Below are positions 1 through 11,272 of a stretch of 64,000 nucleotides of DNA, one piece after another. The notes beneath the pieces are model-generated. The model ran no database searches. It saw only the letters and a list, made by a program, of their open reading frames with translations, and was not told the DNA's origin. The translations under genes were made by a program, and so were the position numbers. The stretch is from the NCBI RefSeq assembly GCF_021535045.1, contig NZ_CP091056.1:62001-126000 (forward strand). Reading direction: 5' to 3'. This stretch comes from Ornithinimicrobium sp. INDO-MA30-4 (GTDB taxonomy: Bacteria > Actinomycetota > Actinomycetes > Actinomycetales > Dermatophilaceae). Every line of letters starts with the position of its first letter. Position 1 is the first letter of the stretch.

Positions 1-4
1 GTGA

Positions 5-454
5 TTGCTGAAGGCTGACGCGATGACCGCAACCGTTGATTCTGTGCACCTGGGCCGCTCCCATGACCCGCGCCAGCCAAATCTTCGCCAAGTGCACTTG
101 CTGCACCGTGAACTGTTCGACGTGCTAGCTGATGCCGGTTTCACCGTCGCTGCCGGGAACTTGGGCGAGAACATCACCACCACCGGGATCGACCTTCTGG
201 GGCTGCCGGTGGGGTCTCACTTAACGATCGGTGACGCCGACATCATCATCACTGGCCTGCGGAATCCGTGCCAACAAATCAATAACTTTTCCCCAGGTCT
301 GCTCAACCAATTGATCGTCAAGACCGAATCGGGTGAGGTTATGCGGTTGGCTGGAGTCATGGGCGTGGTTGCCCGTGGCGGTGCCGTGCGGCCAGGCGAC
401 CCCATCGCCGTTGACCTACCACCGGAGCCGCACTTCGGGCTGACTCGTGTTTAG
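5..454 (+). CDS. MOSC domain protein, 5' end probably missing
   Basis: This is a MOSC-domain (molybdenum cofactor sulfurase C-terminal-like) protein. The blocks PNLRQVHLLHREL, LGENITTTGIDLLGLPVG and TGLRNPCQQI are typical of the small YiiM-like actinobacterial members, which are thought to handle sulfur or Moco; the substrate is unknown. It has only about 149 residues and the usual N-terminal half of the domain is absent. The first codons look like the middle of a domain, and an in-frame TGA sits at 2-4. Most likely the gene begins left of the window and one base is missing near 15. An ATG at 23 is the alternative start. Its stop overlaps the next gene. Confidence 0.7.
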   Translation: MLKADAMTATVDSVHLGRSHDPRQPNLRQVHLLHRELFDVLADAGFTVAAGNLGENITTTGIDLLGLPVGSHLTIGDADIIITGLRNPCQQINNFSPGLLNQLIVKTESGEVMRLAGVMGVVARGGAVRPGDPIAVDLPPEPHFGLTRV

Positions 455-1314
455 CGATGATATGGCTTTAGATCTCGCTGGCCTTCCGACGTTAGATTCT
501 GCGGCCGCGGCAGAGCTCTGGCCAGTCCCTGGGGCTAGTGATCACAAATACACCAGGGGCGTACTCGGGATTATTGCGGGCTGTGAGGCCTACCCCGGCG
601 CTGCAGTCTTGAGCTGTGTCGCCGCCGTGGAGTCAGGTGCTGGCATGGTGCGATATGTCGGCTCAGAAACACCAACTAACTTGGTGCTTCGCGCAACGCC
701 GGAGGTTGTGCCAGGCGCCGGTCAGGTGCAGGCATGGGTCCTGGGCCCCGGCATCGATCCGGCCGATCGGACCAAGGCGGGTCGAGCACAGATGAGTGCC
801 CTTGACGAGGCGCTACTCTCAAACACCCTGTGTGGTTGATGCTGGAGCCTTAAGCCTGCTGAGGCGGCATCGCTCTGCTGCCACGCTCCTGACCCCGCAC
901 GCTGGGGAGCTAGCGGAGTTGTTGACGCGGTGGACCGGGGATCGCGTTGTCCGAGCCTCAGTCGAAGCCGATCGTATGGGGATGGCCCAGCGGATGGCCG
1001 ACCTCACGGGTGCCACCGTGCTGCTCAAGGGGGCCCAAACGCTGATCGCTAGCCCGGATGCCCCGGATGACATGCGGATGCAAGACGATGCTCCGCCGTG
1101 GTTGGCGACGGCTGGCGCTGGAGACGTTCTGGCTGGCCTGTGTGGCGCCTTGGCTGCGGCTGGCTTGCCGATGCGCGACGTCGGCGCTGTCGCAGCGATG
1201 GTGCACGGGCAGGCGGCCCACCGAGCCAACCCTGGCGGGCCGGTGCGAGCGCTCACGGTGGCACACGCCATACCTGGTGCTGTGGCTGACCTGCTCTCGG
1301 ACGGCGGATTCTGA
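447..1314 (+). CDS. nnrD: ADP-dependent (S)-NAD(P)H-hydrate dehydratase (frameshifted)
   Basis: This is a metabolite-repair enzyme that removes water from hydrated NAD(P)H using ADP, a ribokinase-like carbohydrate-kinase fold. The N-terminal part carries the HKYTRGVLGIIAG motif and the C-terminal part carries PHAGE and TAGAGDVLAGLCG, the nucleotide-binding and catalytic signature. The epimerase (YjeF N) domain that is often fused in front is absent. The reading frame breaks near 820. One added base rejoins ALLSN to the CVVDAGALSLL segment and gives about 289 residues, close to the usual length. The GTG start overlaps the MOSC stop by 8 bases, so the two are probably cotranscribed. Confidence 0.88.
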
Positions 1315-1324
1315 GCAGTGAGGG

Positions 1325-2994
<1,670 letters not shown>

Positions 2995-3078
2995 TGCGCT
3001 GGTTTGCTGGGGGTTGGGCTTTGCAGTCAACGTTCATCCTCGCTGTTTCAGGTGGTGTGCCCGGTGGCAACACGAACT

Positions 3079-3115
3079 CCGCAGCGAGGGCCGGACCTAA
3101 GAGGTCTCGCTGCGG
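3079..3115 (-). promoter_or_regulatory. leuA attenuator hairpin
   Basis: CCGCAGCGAG (3079-3088) pairs perfectly with CTCGCTGCGG (3106-3115), and ACCT/AGGT inside the loop can extend the stem. The structure overlaps the end of the leuL frame, so a ribosome stalled at the Leu codons would change its folding. No long U tract follows, so it may end transcription without one or control translation instead. The mechanism is inferred. Confidence 0.65.
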
Positions 3116-3144
3116 CAACCGAGGAGGAGCAGAAGTGACTTCAT
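3097..3144 (-). CDS. leuL: leucine-rich leader peptide of leuA (attenuator peptide)
   Basis: This 15-residue frame reads MKSLLLLLGCRSETS on the minus strand. It holds five successive Leu codons (CTT CTG CTC CTC CTC) and its stop lies inside a strong hairpin (3079-3115) about 100 bases upstream of leuA. Leu-rich leader peptides upstream of leuA are a known attenuation device in Actinobacteria: when charged tRNA-Leu is scarce, ribosomes stall on the Leu run and alter the RNA fold. A TANNNT-type hexamer (TAGGCT) ends 8 bases before the ATG, so the peptide may be translated from a leaderless transcript. No Shine-Dalgarno sequence is visible. Confidence 0.8.
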   Translation of the reverse strand: MKSLLLLLGCRSETS

Positions 3145-3152
3145 CGTCGGTG

Positions 3153-3158
3153 AGCCTA
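3153..3158 (-). promoter_or_regulatory. putative -10 element for leuL-leuA
   Basis: TAGGCT fits the actinobacterial TANNNT -10 consensus and lies 8 bases upstream of the leuL ATG. That spacing suits a leaderless transcript and would give leuA a promoter separate from leuCD. No convincing -35 is seen. Confidence 0.4.
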
Positions 3159-3227
3159 GCCCATGTTGCCCCGCCGCAACACCCCTACAGGATGTAGAGA
3201 TGTCGCGACGGGTCGTGCAAAAGTGGA

Positions 3228-3848
3228 TCAAGCCTGGGTGGGAACGACCGGCTTCACGTCACGAACAACCGGCTTGTATGCCGGGCGCGCGCCTTCGTAG
3301 GCCGCGATGTCTGCATCGTTTTGCATCGTCAGCGAGATGTCATCGAGGCCGTTCTGCAGGCGCCACGCGGTGTATTCGTCGATCTCGAACGTGGTCACGA
3401 TATCGCCACCAGCCACAATCTGCCGAGCGGCCAAGTCGACCGAAACCTCAGCGCCAGGCTCACTCTCAAGATACTTCAACAGCAACTCGGCATCATCGTG
3501 GCTGACCTGCGCGCAGAGCAGACCGGCCTTGCCCGAGTTGCCTCGGAAGATGTCGCCGAACCGAGCCGAGATCACCACGCGAAAGCCGTATTGCTGCAGC
3601 GCCCACACGGCGTGCTCGCGGCTAGAGCCAGTGCCAAAGTCTGGGCCTGTCACCAAAACCGAGCCAGCGGCATACGGTGGCTGGTTGAGGACGAAGTCGG
3701 CGTTTTCCCGCCACCGGGCGAAGAGGCCATCCTCGAAGCCGGTGCGGCTAACCCGCTTGAGGTAGGAAGCGGGGATGATCTGGTCGGTGTCGATGTTGCT
3801 GCGCCGAATGGGCACGCCGATGCCAGTGTGTGTCGAGAAAGCCTCCAT
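3228..3848 (-). CDS. leuD: 3-isopropylmalate dehydratase small subunit
   Basis: This is the small subunit of isopropylmalate isomerase, which forms a heterodimer with LeuC and converts 2- to 3-isopropylmalate. It has 206 residues, normal for the family. [14 protein letters not shown] and [13 protein letters not shown] are characteristic swivel-domain motifs. The ATG at 3848 overlaps the restored leuC stop (TGATG), showing tight coupling to leuC. The frame also runs upstream of this ATG, but only because leuC has lost a base there. The leuA leader region begins about 84 bases after its stop. Confidence 0.95.
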   Translation of the reverse strand: MEAFSTHTGIGVPIRRSNIDTDQIIPASYLKRVSRTGFEDGLFARWRENADFVLNQPPYAAGSVLVTGPDFGTGSSREHAVWALQQYGFRVVISARFGDIFRGNSGKAGLLCAQVSHDDAELLLKYLESEPGAEVSVDLAARQIVAGGDIVTTFEIDEYTAWRLQNGLDDISLTMQNDADIAAYEGARPAYKPVVRDVKPVVPTQA

Positions 3849-5252
3849 CACTTGGCTCCTTCCATCAGGTCTGCGGGGCTGGACAAGGTGCCACGGATAG
3901 CGGTTGCCGCAGCGACCTCGGGGAGACCAGGTGGGTGCGCGACTTGGCGCCCTGGCGGCCCTCAAAGTTGCGGTTCGAGGTGGAGGCACAACGCTGCTCA
4001 GGCTTCAACTGGTCAGGATTCATGCCCAAACACATAGAGCAACCAGCCAATCGCCACTCGGCGCCAGCGTCGAGGAAGATCTTGTCGAGGCCTTCGTCTT
4101 GAGCTTGCAGGCGCACAGCATGCGAGCCAGGAACGATCAGCATCTGCAGCCCGTCCGCCAAGCGCTGACCCTCCAAGATGCCCGCGGCAATGCGCAAGTC
4201 TTCGATCCGGCCATTGGTGCACGAGCCGAGGAACACCACATCGATGTCCAGGTCACGCATGGGGGTGCCAGCGGTCAGACCCATGTATTCGAGGGCTCGA
4301 CTAGCGGCGCCCTTGTCGTCCTCGTCGCCAAAGCTGTCGGGGTCGGGCACCGATTCACCCAGTGGCACCGACTGCCCAGGGTTGGTGCCCCAGGTGACAA
4401 ACGGCGTGAGTGAGTCGGCGTCGATGTCGACTTCGGCGTCAAAGACCGCGTCATCATCAGTGCGCAGCGCGGTCCAAGCCTCGACGGCAGCGTCGCAATC
4501 AGCCCCGGTCGGAGCGTGCGGGCGGCCCTGCACGTAGTCAAGGTGGTCTGATCCGGCGCCACCATGCCAGCGCGGGCGCCAGCCTCGATCGACATATTGC
4601 AGATCGTCATCCGGCCTTCCATGCTCAACGACTCGATGGCGCTGCCGCGGTATTCAATGACATAGCCCTGACCGCCGCCGGTGCCGATCTTGTTGATCAC
4701 GGCCAGGATGATGTCCTTGGACGAAACACCTGGGGTCAACGTGCCATTGACGTTGATCGCCATCGTCTTGAATGGCTTGAGCGGCAGCGTCTGGGTGGCC
4801 AACACATGCTCGACCTCGCTGGTGCCGATGCCAAACGCGAGCGCGCCGAATGCTCCGTGAGTGGACGTGTGGCTGTCGCCGCAGACGATGGTCATGCCCG
4901 GCTGGGTCAGACCCAACTCTGGGCCGATGACGTGCACGATGCCTTGGCCCAAGTTGCCGCGTTCGTGGTGCACGATGCCGAACTCTTTGCAGTTGGCCTT
5001 GAGCGCCTCAAGTTGGGTGCGACTGACCAGGTCGGTCACGGGACCGAGCGTGGTGGGGACGTTGTGGTCTTCGGTTGCCACGGTGAGGTCGGGCCGCCGA
5101 ACGGGGCGACCAGCGGTCCGCAAACCCTCAAAGGCCTGCGGGCTCGTGACTTCGTGCACGAGATGAAGGTCGATATAAAGGAGGTCGGGCTCTCCCTCGA
5201 CCTGTCGAACTACGTGGGATTGCCACAACTTTTCTGCAAGAGTGTTGCCCAT
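3848..5252 (-). CDS. leuC: 3-isopropylmalate dehydratase large subunit (frameshifted)
   Basis: This is the aconitase-family large subunit that carries the 4Fe-4S cluster. [26 protein letters not shown] and [12 protein letters not shown] supply the cluster cysteines and substrate-binding residues. Two single-base deletions break the frame. One is near 4540, where TTGAC should read TTGGAC. The other is near 3931, in a C run. Restoring both gives about 468 residues ending EGAK, the normal family size. The start has a good ribosome-binding site (AGGAGAGG). It is the first gene of the leftward leuC-leuD unit and is divergent from leuB. Confidence 0.93.
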
Positions 5253-5288
5253 CGACCTCTCCTGGTAGACCTGCGACGATGTTCCTCA

Positions 5289-5319
5289 ACTCTAATCCCC
5301 CTTTGTGACGTGACGTCAA
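5289..5319 (-). promoter_or_regulatory. putative leuC promoter and TGACGTCA palindrome
   Basis: On the minus strand TTGACG (5314-5319) and TAGAGT (5289-5294) lie about 19 bases apart and could be the leuCD promoter. The -35 overlaps the palindrome TGACGTCA in the leuC-leuB intergenic gap, which could be an operator serving both directions. The operator role is inferred from position only. Confidence 0.4.
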
Positions 5320-5335
5320 GGAGTGCTGCAACCCG

Positions 5336-6472
5336 ATGAAGAACCACAACCTGGCTGTGATCCCCGGCGATGGTGTTGGCCCCGAAGTCACCGCGGTGGC
5401 CCTGTCTATCCTCGACGCCGCGGAAGAGCAGTTTGGCTTCAGCACCATGCGCACCGAAGTCCCTCTGGGCGCGGACCACTTCCTCGAAACCGGCAACCTG
5501 CTCACCGAAGAAGCCATCGAGACGTTGACGAGCAGCGACGCCATCATGTTTGGCGCGATCGGCAGTCCCAAGGTGACGCCCGGCGTGCTGGAGCGCGGCA
5601 TCATCTTGGCTCTGCGTGGCTCGATGCGTCAGGCGATCAACCTGCGCCCGGTGCGTCTCTACCCAGGTGTGCCAACCCCTATCGCTGGTCTGACGCCGCA
5701 GCGCTGCGACATGGTGATCGTGCGGGAAAACACCGAAGGCGCCTACGTCGGCACTGGCAGCACCGTGCACCGTGGCACCACGGCCGCTGTGGCGACCCAA
5801 GAGTCCATTAACACCTGGTATGGCGTGGAGCGGGCTGTCGATTTTGCCTTCCGCCTCGCGCAGCAACGACGCAAGAAGGTCACGCTGTGCCACAAAACCA
5901 ACGTCTTGGTCCAGGCTGGCGCGTTGTGGCTCGAAGCCATGCGCGTCGTCGGGGAGCGCTACCCCGATGTTGAGCAGGACTACGTGCACGTTGATGCCAT
6001 GTGCATGCACCTGCCGGTGAGCCCGGAGCGCTTTGACGTCGTGGTGACCGACAACCTGTTTGGCGACATCGTGACCGACCTCGGTGCTGTGGTGCAGGGC
6101 GGTTTGGGAGTTGCCTCCAGCGGAAACCTCAACATTGATGGCTCTGCGACCAGCATGTTTGAGCCCATCCACGGCTCAGCGCCCGATATCGCAGGCAAGG
6201 GCTGGGCCAACCCGGCCGGTGCGGCTCTTTCCCTGGCGTTGCTGCTCTCCACGCTCGGCGAGGGCAAGGCGGCAGCGGCCATTGAGCGGGCCACTGCGGC
6301 GGTTCTCGCTGAGTTGCCGGGGCTGGCCGGTGAAGCGATGGGGATGAGCACGACCGGAGTTGGCGAGCGAATCATTGCGGTCATGCAAAGCGATGAGGCG
6401 CCAGGGTTGCCAGGTGACTCCTTGATGGAGCAGCTGGCGGTGGTTCAGGCGGGTCTGCGCGATCGTGCCTAA
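5336..6472 (+). CDS. leuB: 3-isopropylmalate dehydrogenase
   Basis: This NAD-dependent enzyme oxidises and decarboxylates 3-isopropylmalate to 2-oxoisocaproate, the last leucine-specific step before transamination. It has 378 residues and an intact frame. IPGDGVGPEV is at the N terminus. The metal and substrate motif DNLFGDIVTDLGA is near residue 240, followed by EPIHGSAPDIAGKG, which contacts NAD. AAGGAG lies 12 bases upstream of the ATG. It is divergent from leuCD, so the leucine genes form two opposed units, and its stop overlaps alr. Confidence 0.95.
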   Translation: MKNHNLAVIPGDGVGPEVTAVALSILDAAEEQFGFSTMRTEVPLGADHFLETGNLLTEEAIETLTSSDAIMFGAIGSPKVTPGVLERGIILALRGSMRQAINLRPVRLYPGVPTPIAGLTPQRCDMVIVRENTEGAYVGTGSTVHRGTTAAVATQESINTWYGVERAVDFAFRLAQQRRKKVTLCHKTNVLVQAGALWLEAMRVVGERYPDVEQDYVHVDAMCMHLPVSPERFDVVVTDNLFGDIVTDLGAVVQGGLGVASSGNLNIDGSATSMFEPIHGSAPDIAGKGWANPAGAALSLALLLSTLGEGKAAAAIERATAAVLAELPGLAGEAMGMSTTGVGERIIAVMQSDEAPGLPGDSLMEQLAVVQAGLRDRA

Positions 6473-7688
6473 CCCCATCGATGCCGCGCCAGGGTCGCAG
6501 CGGGCAGAGTATTCGCCTGCTGTGCATCCTGCCTGGGTTGAGGTCGACTTGGGCGCTATCGCGGCCAACGTGCGCAGGCTCAGGGCTGCCGTTGGTGACG
6601 CCAAGATGATGTGTCGTGAAAGCAGATGCCTACGGACATGGCCTCATCCCCGTTGCTCGGGCGGCTGTCGCCGCTGGCGCCGATTGGCTAGCCACCGCTC
6701 AACTCAGCGAGGCACTCGCGATCCGGGCTGCCGGCATACCGACTCCGTTGTTGTGTTGGTTGCATGCCCCTGGCGTGGACTTCGCGCCAGCGCTTGAGGC
6801 TGATATCGACCTCGGCGTCTCGACCGACTGGGCGCTCGATGCGGTGATCGCTGCCGCGCAATCGCTGGGAGTCACGGCTAACGTGCACCTGAAGGTCGAC
6901 ACTGGATTGGGGCGTAACGGAGCCTTTAGCCCGGGGAGGGACGCACGGATTTTGCTGAACTGGTCGACCACGCCGCTGCGGCCCAACAGGCAGGCTCGAT
7001 CAACGTGCGCGGCATCTTTTCGCACTTCGCGGCTGCTGATGAGCCAACCCACCCCAGCGTCTCCGCCCAGCACGAAGCCTTCGTGGCTGCGGTGGCGCTG
7101 GCCGACGACGCCGGTCTCGGCATCGAGATCAGGCACATGGCTAACTCTGCCGCCGCGCTGGAGTTGCCGCATGCCCGCTGGGACATGGTCCGAGTCGGCC
7201 TGGCGATGTATGGCCTGAGCCCGGCGCCTGACCTGCATAGCAGCGCCGACTACGGTCTGCGCCCGGCAATGCGGGTGATTGCTCGGGTGTCTAACGTGAA
7301 GCGAGTGCCCGCCGGCCAGGGCGTTTCCTATGGCTACAGCTACACCTGCGCCCAAGACACAACATTGCTCAATGTCCCGCTCGGCTATGGCGATGGGGTG
7401 CCACGGCATGCCAGCAGCAAGACCGACGTGCTGGTCGCCGGGCAGCGGCGTCGAATCGCGGGCCGGGTCTGCATGGATCAGATCGTGATTGATGCGGGCG
7501 ATCTTGATGTGGTCTGCGGTGACGAAGTCGTGCTCTTTGGCGCGGGCGACGCGGGCGAGCCGACGGCTCAAGATTGGGCTGCGACGATCGACACGATTAG
7601 CTATGAGATCGTCACGCGGTTTGGCCCACACCTACCCCGTGTCTATCTCGAAAATGCCATCAGCGATGATCGGTTAAATGAGGACTGA
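6465..7688 (+). CDS. alr: alanine racemase (frameshifted)
   Basis: This PLP enzyme interconverts L- and D-alanine for peptidoglycan. The PLP lysine is in VKADAYGHG, the catalytic-tyrosine region is VSYGYSYT and the C-terminal domain carries GRVCMDQIVID. Two single-base deletions break the frame, near 6613 (TGTC for TGTGTC) and near 6938 (short G run). When both are restored the protein is about 407 residues, normal for Alr. It overlaps leuB and the following hydrolase. The alr-(hydrolase)-tsaE order is typical of actinobacteria, although tsaB, rimI and tsaD do not follow here. Confidence 0.93.
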
Positions 7689-8684
7689 GCAGCATCGGGT
7701 CGAGGCACATGATGGCGTCGAACTCTTCGTGATCGATCGGTCGCCCACGCAGCGGCTTGAGGGCTCGCCTACGGTTGTCCTGGCCCACGGCTATGCCCTT
7801 GACCACCGCTATTGGCACTATCAGGCTGACGCGCTGGTCGAGGCTGGCTATCGAGTCGTGCTCTGGGACCAACGCGGCCATGGGCGGTCCACGGCGGCCG
7901 AGTCCCACGCATACTCGATCAAGGGGTTGGGCGATGACCTCGCACTGCTGATCAGCGAGATGATCCCGCATGGACCGATTGTGCTGATCGGCCACTCAAT
8001 GGGTGGCATGACCGTGATGGCGTATGCCGGGAGCCATCTGGAGGAGTTTGCTCAGCGGATCGTTGGAGTAGGTCTGATCAGCACCAGTGCTGGCGATCTC
8101 GACAAGGTCAATTGGGGCTTGGGAGAGCGCGGGGGAGCGCTTCTGGCAAGGGGCCTGACGGCGCTAGTGACGACTTTGTGCCTCATCAAGCCTTCGTCCG
8201 GCGCTTCCATCAGGTGTGTGGGCCGCTCGAGCGCCCGTTGTATGGGATGTCCGCCTACGGCTCCTTGGTGCCCGAGGCCGAATTGGCGCTGAACGCCCAA
8301 ATGCTGATGGAGACCGATCTGGCGATATTGCCTGGCTTTGCCGACGCGTTGAAGGTGCACGACGAGAAGGCATCGATCGAGGTGTTGGCCGACGTCCCAG
8401 CGCTGATCTTGGTGGGTGAAGAAGACGTGCTCACCCCGCCTTGGCACAGCGAGGCGCTCTCGGCGCACTTGCCCCATGCTGAGTTGGTACGGGTCGCAGC
8501 GGCTGGCCACATCATCGCGCTGGAGCACCCGGAGATCTTGAACGAAGAACTGCTCAGACTGTTGGCGCGGGCGCAAGGCGGTCTGGCGGTCGCGAAACCT
8601 GCCGTGCCACGCAAGATTATTGACCGCCGGCCGCTGCGGGCATCCCCAAGGTTGGTTTGCGACAATCGGTTTCATGAACCCTGA
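7678..8684 (+). CDS. alpha/beta-fold hydrolase (frameshifted)
   Basis: This is an alpha/beta hydrolase of unknown substrate, the type commonly found between alr and tsaE in actinobacteria. Visible features are an oxyanion-region HGYALDHRYW, the nucleophile elbow GHSMGG, the acid in LVGEEDVLTP and the catalytic His in AAGHIIALEHPE. The frame breaks in the cap region between about 8110 and 8290, and both halves are clear. The rejoined protein is about 335 residues. It overlaps alr upstream and tsaE downstream, consistent with one transcript. Confidence 0.82.
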
Positions 8685-9173
8685 GCCGTTGACTGTTGTG
8701 CTGTCTGATCCTGAGGCGACCCACGCCTGGGGTCAGCGGTTGGGCCAGGTGTTGCAGGCAGGTGATCTCGTGGTGCTCACCGGCGACTTGGGGGCGGGTA
8801 AAACCACCTTGACCCAGGGGATAGCCATCGGACTGGATGTCCGGGGCCCGATCACATCGCCGACCTTCGTGATTGCTCGGGAGCATCCACCGCTGGGGGT
8901 AGGCCCTGGCTGATCCACGTGGATGCCTATCGGCTTGGCAATGAGATTGAGTTGGATGACCTCGACCTCGACACAGCTGTCGAGGAGGCCGTCACTATCG
9001 TGGAGTGGGGCGCTGGCCTGGTCGAGCACGTGGCAGAGCACCGGCTTGAAGTGATTTTGGCTAGGCCTGACGTGGATGGCCCAGACCAGACTCGCATGGT
9101 GAAAGTGCGCGGAGTCGGTGCCCGCTGGGCGACTGATGCTGCCCAGCGGGAGTTGGCGACCCTAGGCTTCTGA
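8674..9173 (+). CDS. tsaE: tRNA threonylcarbamoyladenosine ATPase TsaE (frameshifted)
   Basis: This is the ATPase partner in the t6A modification of ANN-reading tRNAs. Walker A is TGDLGAGKTTLTQG, followed by ITSPTFVI and HVDAYRLG, all diagnostic of TsaE/YjeE. One G is missing from a G run near 8900, which creates a premature TGA in front of the DAYRLG segment. Restored length is about 166 residues, as expected. The Sua5 protein that makes the threonylcarbamoyl donor is at 30467-31342; TsaB and TsaD are not in this window. The 3' end overlaps the convergent S26 peptidase gene by 12 bases. Confidence 0.9.
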
Positions 9174-9511
9174 CTTCTTGCGGGGGAGTCGCAGCACGAC
9201 TTTGCCGATGATGTTCTCAGGCAGTAGCGCGCCGAACACAGAAGAGTCGGTGCCCTGTTCTGGGTTGTCAGAGGCCAGCCACGCTTTGCCCCATTCCCAG
9301 CGCGCGAGGCGTTTGACGCCCAACGGGCGCTTGCCTGACGGGGCGTGCGGCAGTTGAGCGATCACGACATCGCCCGGGCTCACTGTCGCCCCGTAGCGGA
9401 CCAGCAAACGGTCGCCTTCGGCATACGTGGGGAGCATGGAGGCACCATGCACAACCGCGACGCCAAAGGGCAGTTGCCCCGCTGGCGTCGCGGCGGTCTT
9501 GAGTCAGGCAT
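9162..9511 (-). CDS. small S26-family peptidase, SodX-like (start uncertain)
   Basis: This is a short S24/S26 serine protease resembling signal peptidase I, closest in layout to the small nickel-superoxide-dismutase maturation proteases. The Ser is in GASMLPTYAEGDRLLV, the putative general-base Lys in LGVKRLARW, and GDVVIAQLP and SDNPEQGTDSSVFG match the later boxes. From GTG 9452 it would be 96 residues. An upstream ATG at 9511 fits better, giving PFGVAVVHGASM in context, but needs one added base near 9485. No membrane anchor is obvious. It follows the ABC ATPase by 8 bases. No sodN is seen in the window, so the substrate is uncertain. Confidence 0.6.
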
Positions 9512-9519
9512 CGACGAGG

Positions 9520-10294
9520 TCAGTCTTCGTCGTCCTTGACCATGCGCAAGAAGTCCTTGGTGCGTTCTTGCTGAGGGTTGCCGAGCACTTGTTCCGGTGG
9601 GCCGCTCTCCACGACATAACCGTCAGCCATGAAGACCACGTGGTCGGCAACCTCGTTCGCGAATTGCATCTCGTGGGTCACCACCACCATTGTCATGCCC
9701 TCGTTGGCCAGGTCGCGCATCACCGACAGCACTTCACCGACTAGCTCAGGGTCAAGCGCAGACGTCGGCTCATCAAAGAGCATGAGCTTAGGCTTCATCG
9801 CCAGCGCCCGGGCAATGGCTACCCGCTGTTGCTGGCCACCAGAGAGCTCGTTCGGGTATGCGTTGGCTTTGTCGCCCAGTCCGACCCGAGCCAGCAGCGC
9901 GCGAGCGTCGTCCTGGACCTCGGCCTTCTTGCGGCCCTTCACCCGGATGGGTGCTTCGCAGATGTTCTCCAGCACCGTCATGTGGGAAGAGGTTGAACTT
10001 CTGAAAGACCATGCCGATCTCACGACGCTGGGCCGCGATCTCTTTGTCGTTCAGGCGATACAACTTGCCGCCACGGTCCTTGTAGCCCATCAGATCCTGG
10101 TCGACCCAAATACGGCCACCCTGAATCGTCTCGAGCTGGTTGATGCACCGCAAAAAGGTGGTCTTGCCGGAGCCCGAGGGCCCCAACAAGCACACGACCT
10201 CGCCAGTGTCGACACTCAAGTCGATGCCCTTGAGCACCTCGTTGTGGCCGAATGACTTGGTCACATTGACCGCTTCAACAATTGGACGTGTCAT
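9520..10294 (-). CDS. polar amino-acid ABC transporter ATP-binding protein (frameshifted)
   Basis: This is the ATPase of a GlnQ/HisP-type importer. Walker A is GPSGSGKTT, the signature is [15 protein letters not shown], Walker B is [12 protein letters not shown] and the H-loop is VVVTHEMQF. About 258 residues are recovered once a base near 9983 is restored ([12 protein letters not shown]). It overlaps the permease gene by 4 bases. It is third in the leftward operon: binding protein, permease, ATPase, S26 peptidase. The family suggests uptake of glutamine, glutamate or another polar amino acid; specificity cannot be read from the sequence. Confidence 0.92.
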
Positions 10295-11272
10295 ACGTCG
10301 CCACCTCCAGCGCCAGTTGCGCCAGCCGCACCGACGGACGCAGCTATTTCGGACTCCTTAGGCGTAGCGCGACGGGCGCCGTACCCACGGTTGAATCGCT
10401 TCTCCAGGAAGTGCTGGCCAACCATCAAGATGCTGCCGATGATCATGTACCAAAGGACAGCCGCGACAAGAACCGGGAAAACCTGGAAGGTCCGAGCACC
10501 GACCGCGCTTAGTTGGAAGAACAACTCAGCACCGACCGGGATCCCGATCAACAGCGAGGTGTCCTTCAACATGGACATCAATTCGTTGCCGGTTGGCGGC
10601 ACGATGACCCGCATCGCTTGGGGAGGACGATACGACGCATGGTCTTGCCGCCGTCCATACCCAGCGCCTCTGCCGCTTCGCGCTGGCCAGTGTCCACAGA
10701 CGTAATGCCAGCTCGAGCGATCTCGGCCATGTAGGCCGCTTCGCTCAAGCCAAGCCAATGGCGCCACCAGTGACACCCACGAAGACCGTGTTGGCATCCA
10801 GCGTGATAAACCGAAGATCCCAACTGAAATCGAAGGGAGCCAACAAGATGTGGTCGAACGGCACACCGATAGCGAGACCGTCCTGGAAGAGCACACCAAG
10901 CGCACCCATGATGGTCAGCAACACGAGTCGGGGAATGGTTCGGAAGAACCAGATAAAGGTGAACGACGCATAGCGCAGCACCGGGTTGGGCGAGAGTCGC
11001 ATGACGGCCAGCGTGACTCCGAGGACCACGCCGATGATCATCGCCAGCAAGGTGACGAGCAAAGTGCCCATCAGCAGGCCGTTGATGACCGGTGGCAGCG
11101 TCATCGTCTCAAAGACGAAAGGCCAGTTGAAGGCCTCGTTGGTGACCAGCATGTTGATGAACATGGCAGCCACCACGGCTACGACACCGACTGCGACCCA
11201 ACGCCAAGGATGGCGGACCGGGACGGCGTCAATCAGTCCCGGCCGCTGATCAGCAGGAGTGCTGGTGCTCAC
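10291..11272 (-). CDS. polar amino-acid ABC transporter permease (frameshifted)
   Basis: This is a HisM/GlnP-type membrane permease of about 327 residues. An N-terminal membrane segment lies near residues 25-45. The binding-protein-dependent transport domain follows, with its coupling-helix EAA-like loop (QREAAEALGMDGGKTM). The C-terminal tail is Ala/Gly-rich. Two single-base deletions, near 10750 and 10622, split the gene into three frames that join cleanly. The GTG start overlaps the stop of the binding-protein gene, which indicates translational coupling. Confidence 0.88.
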
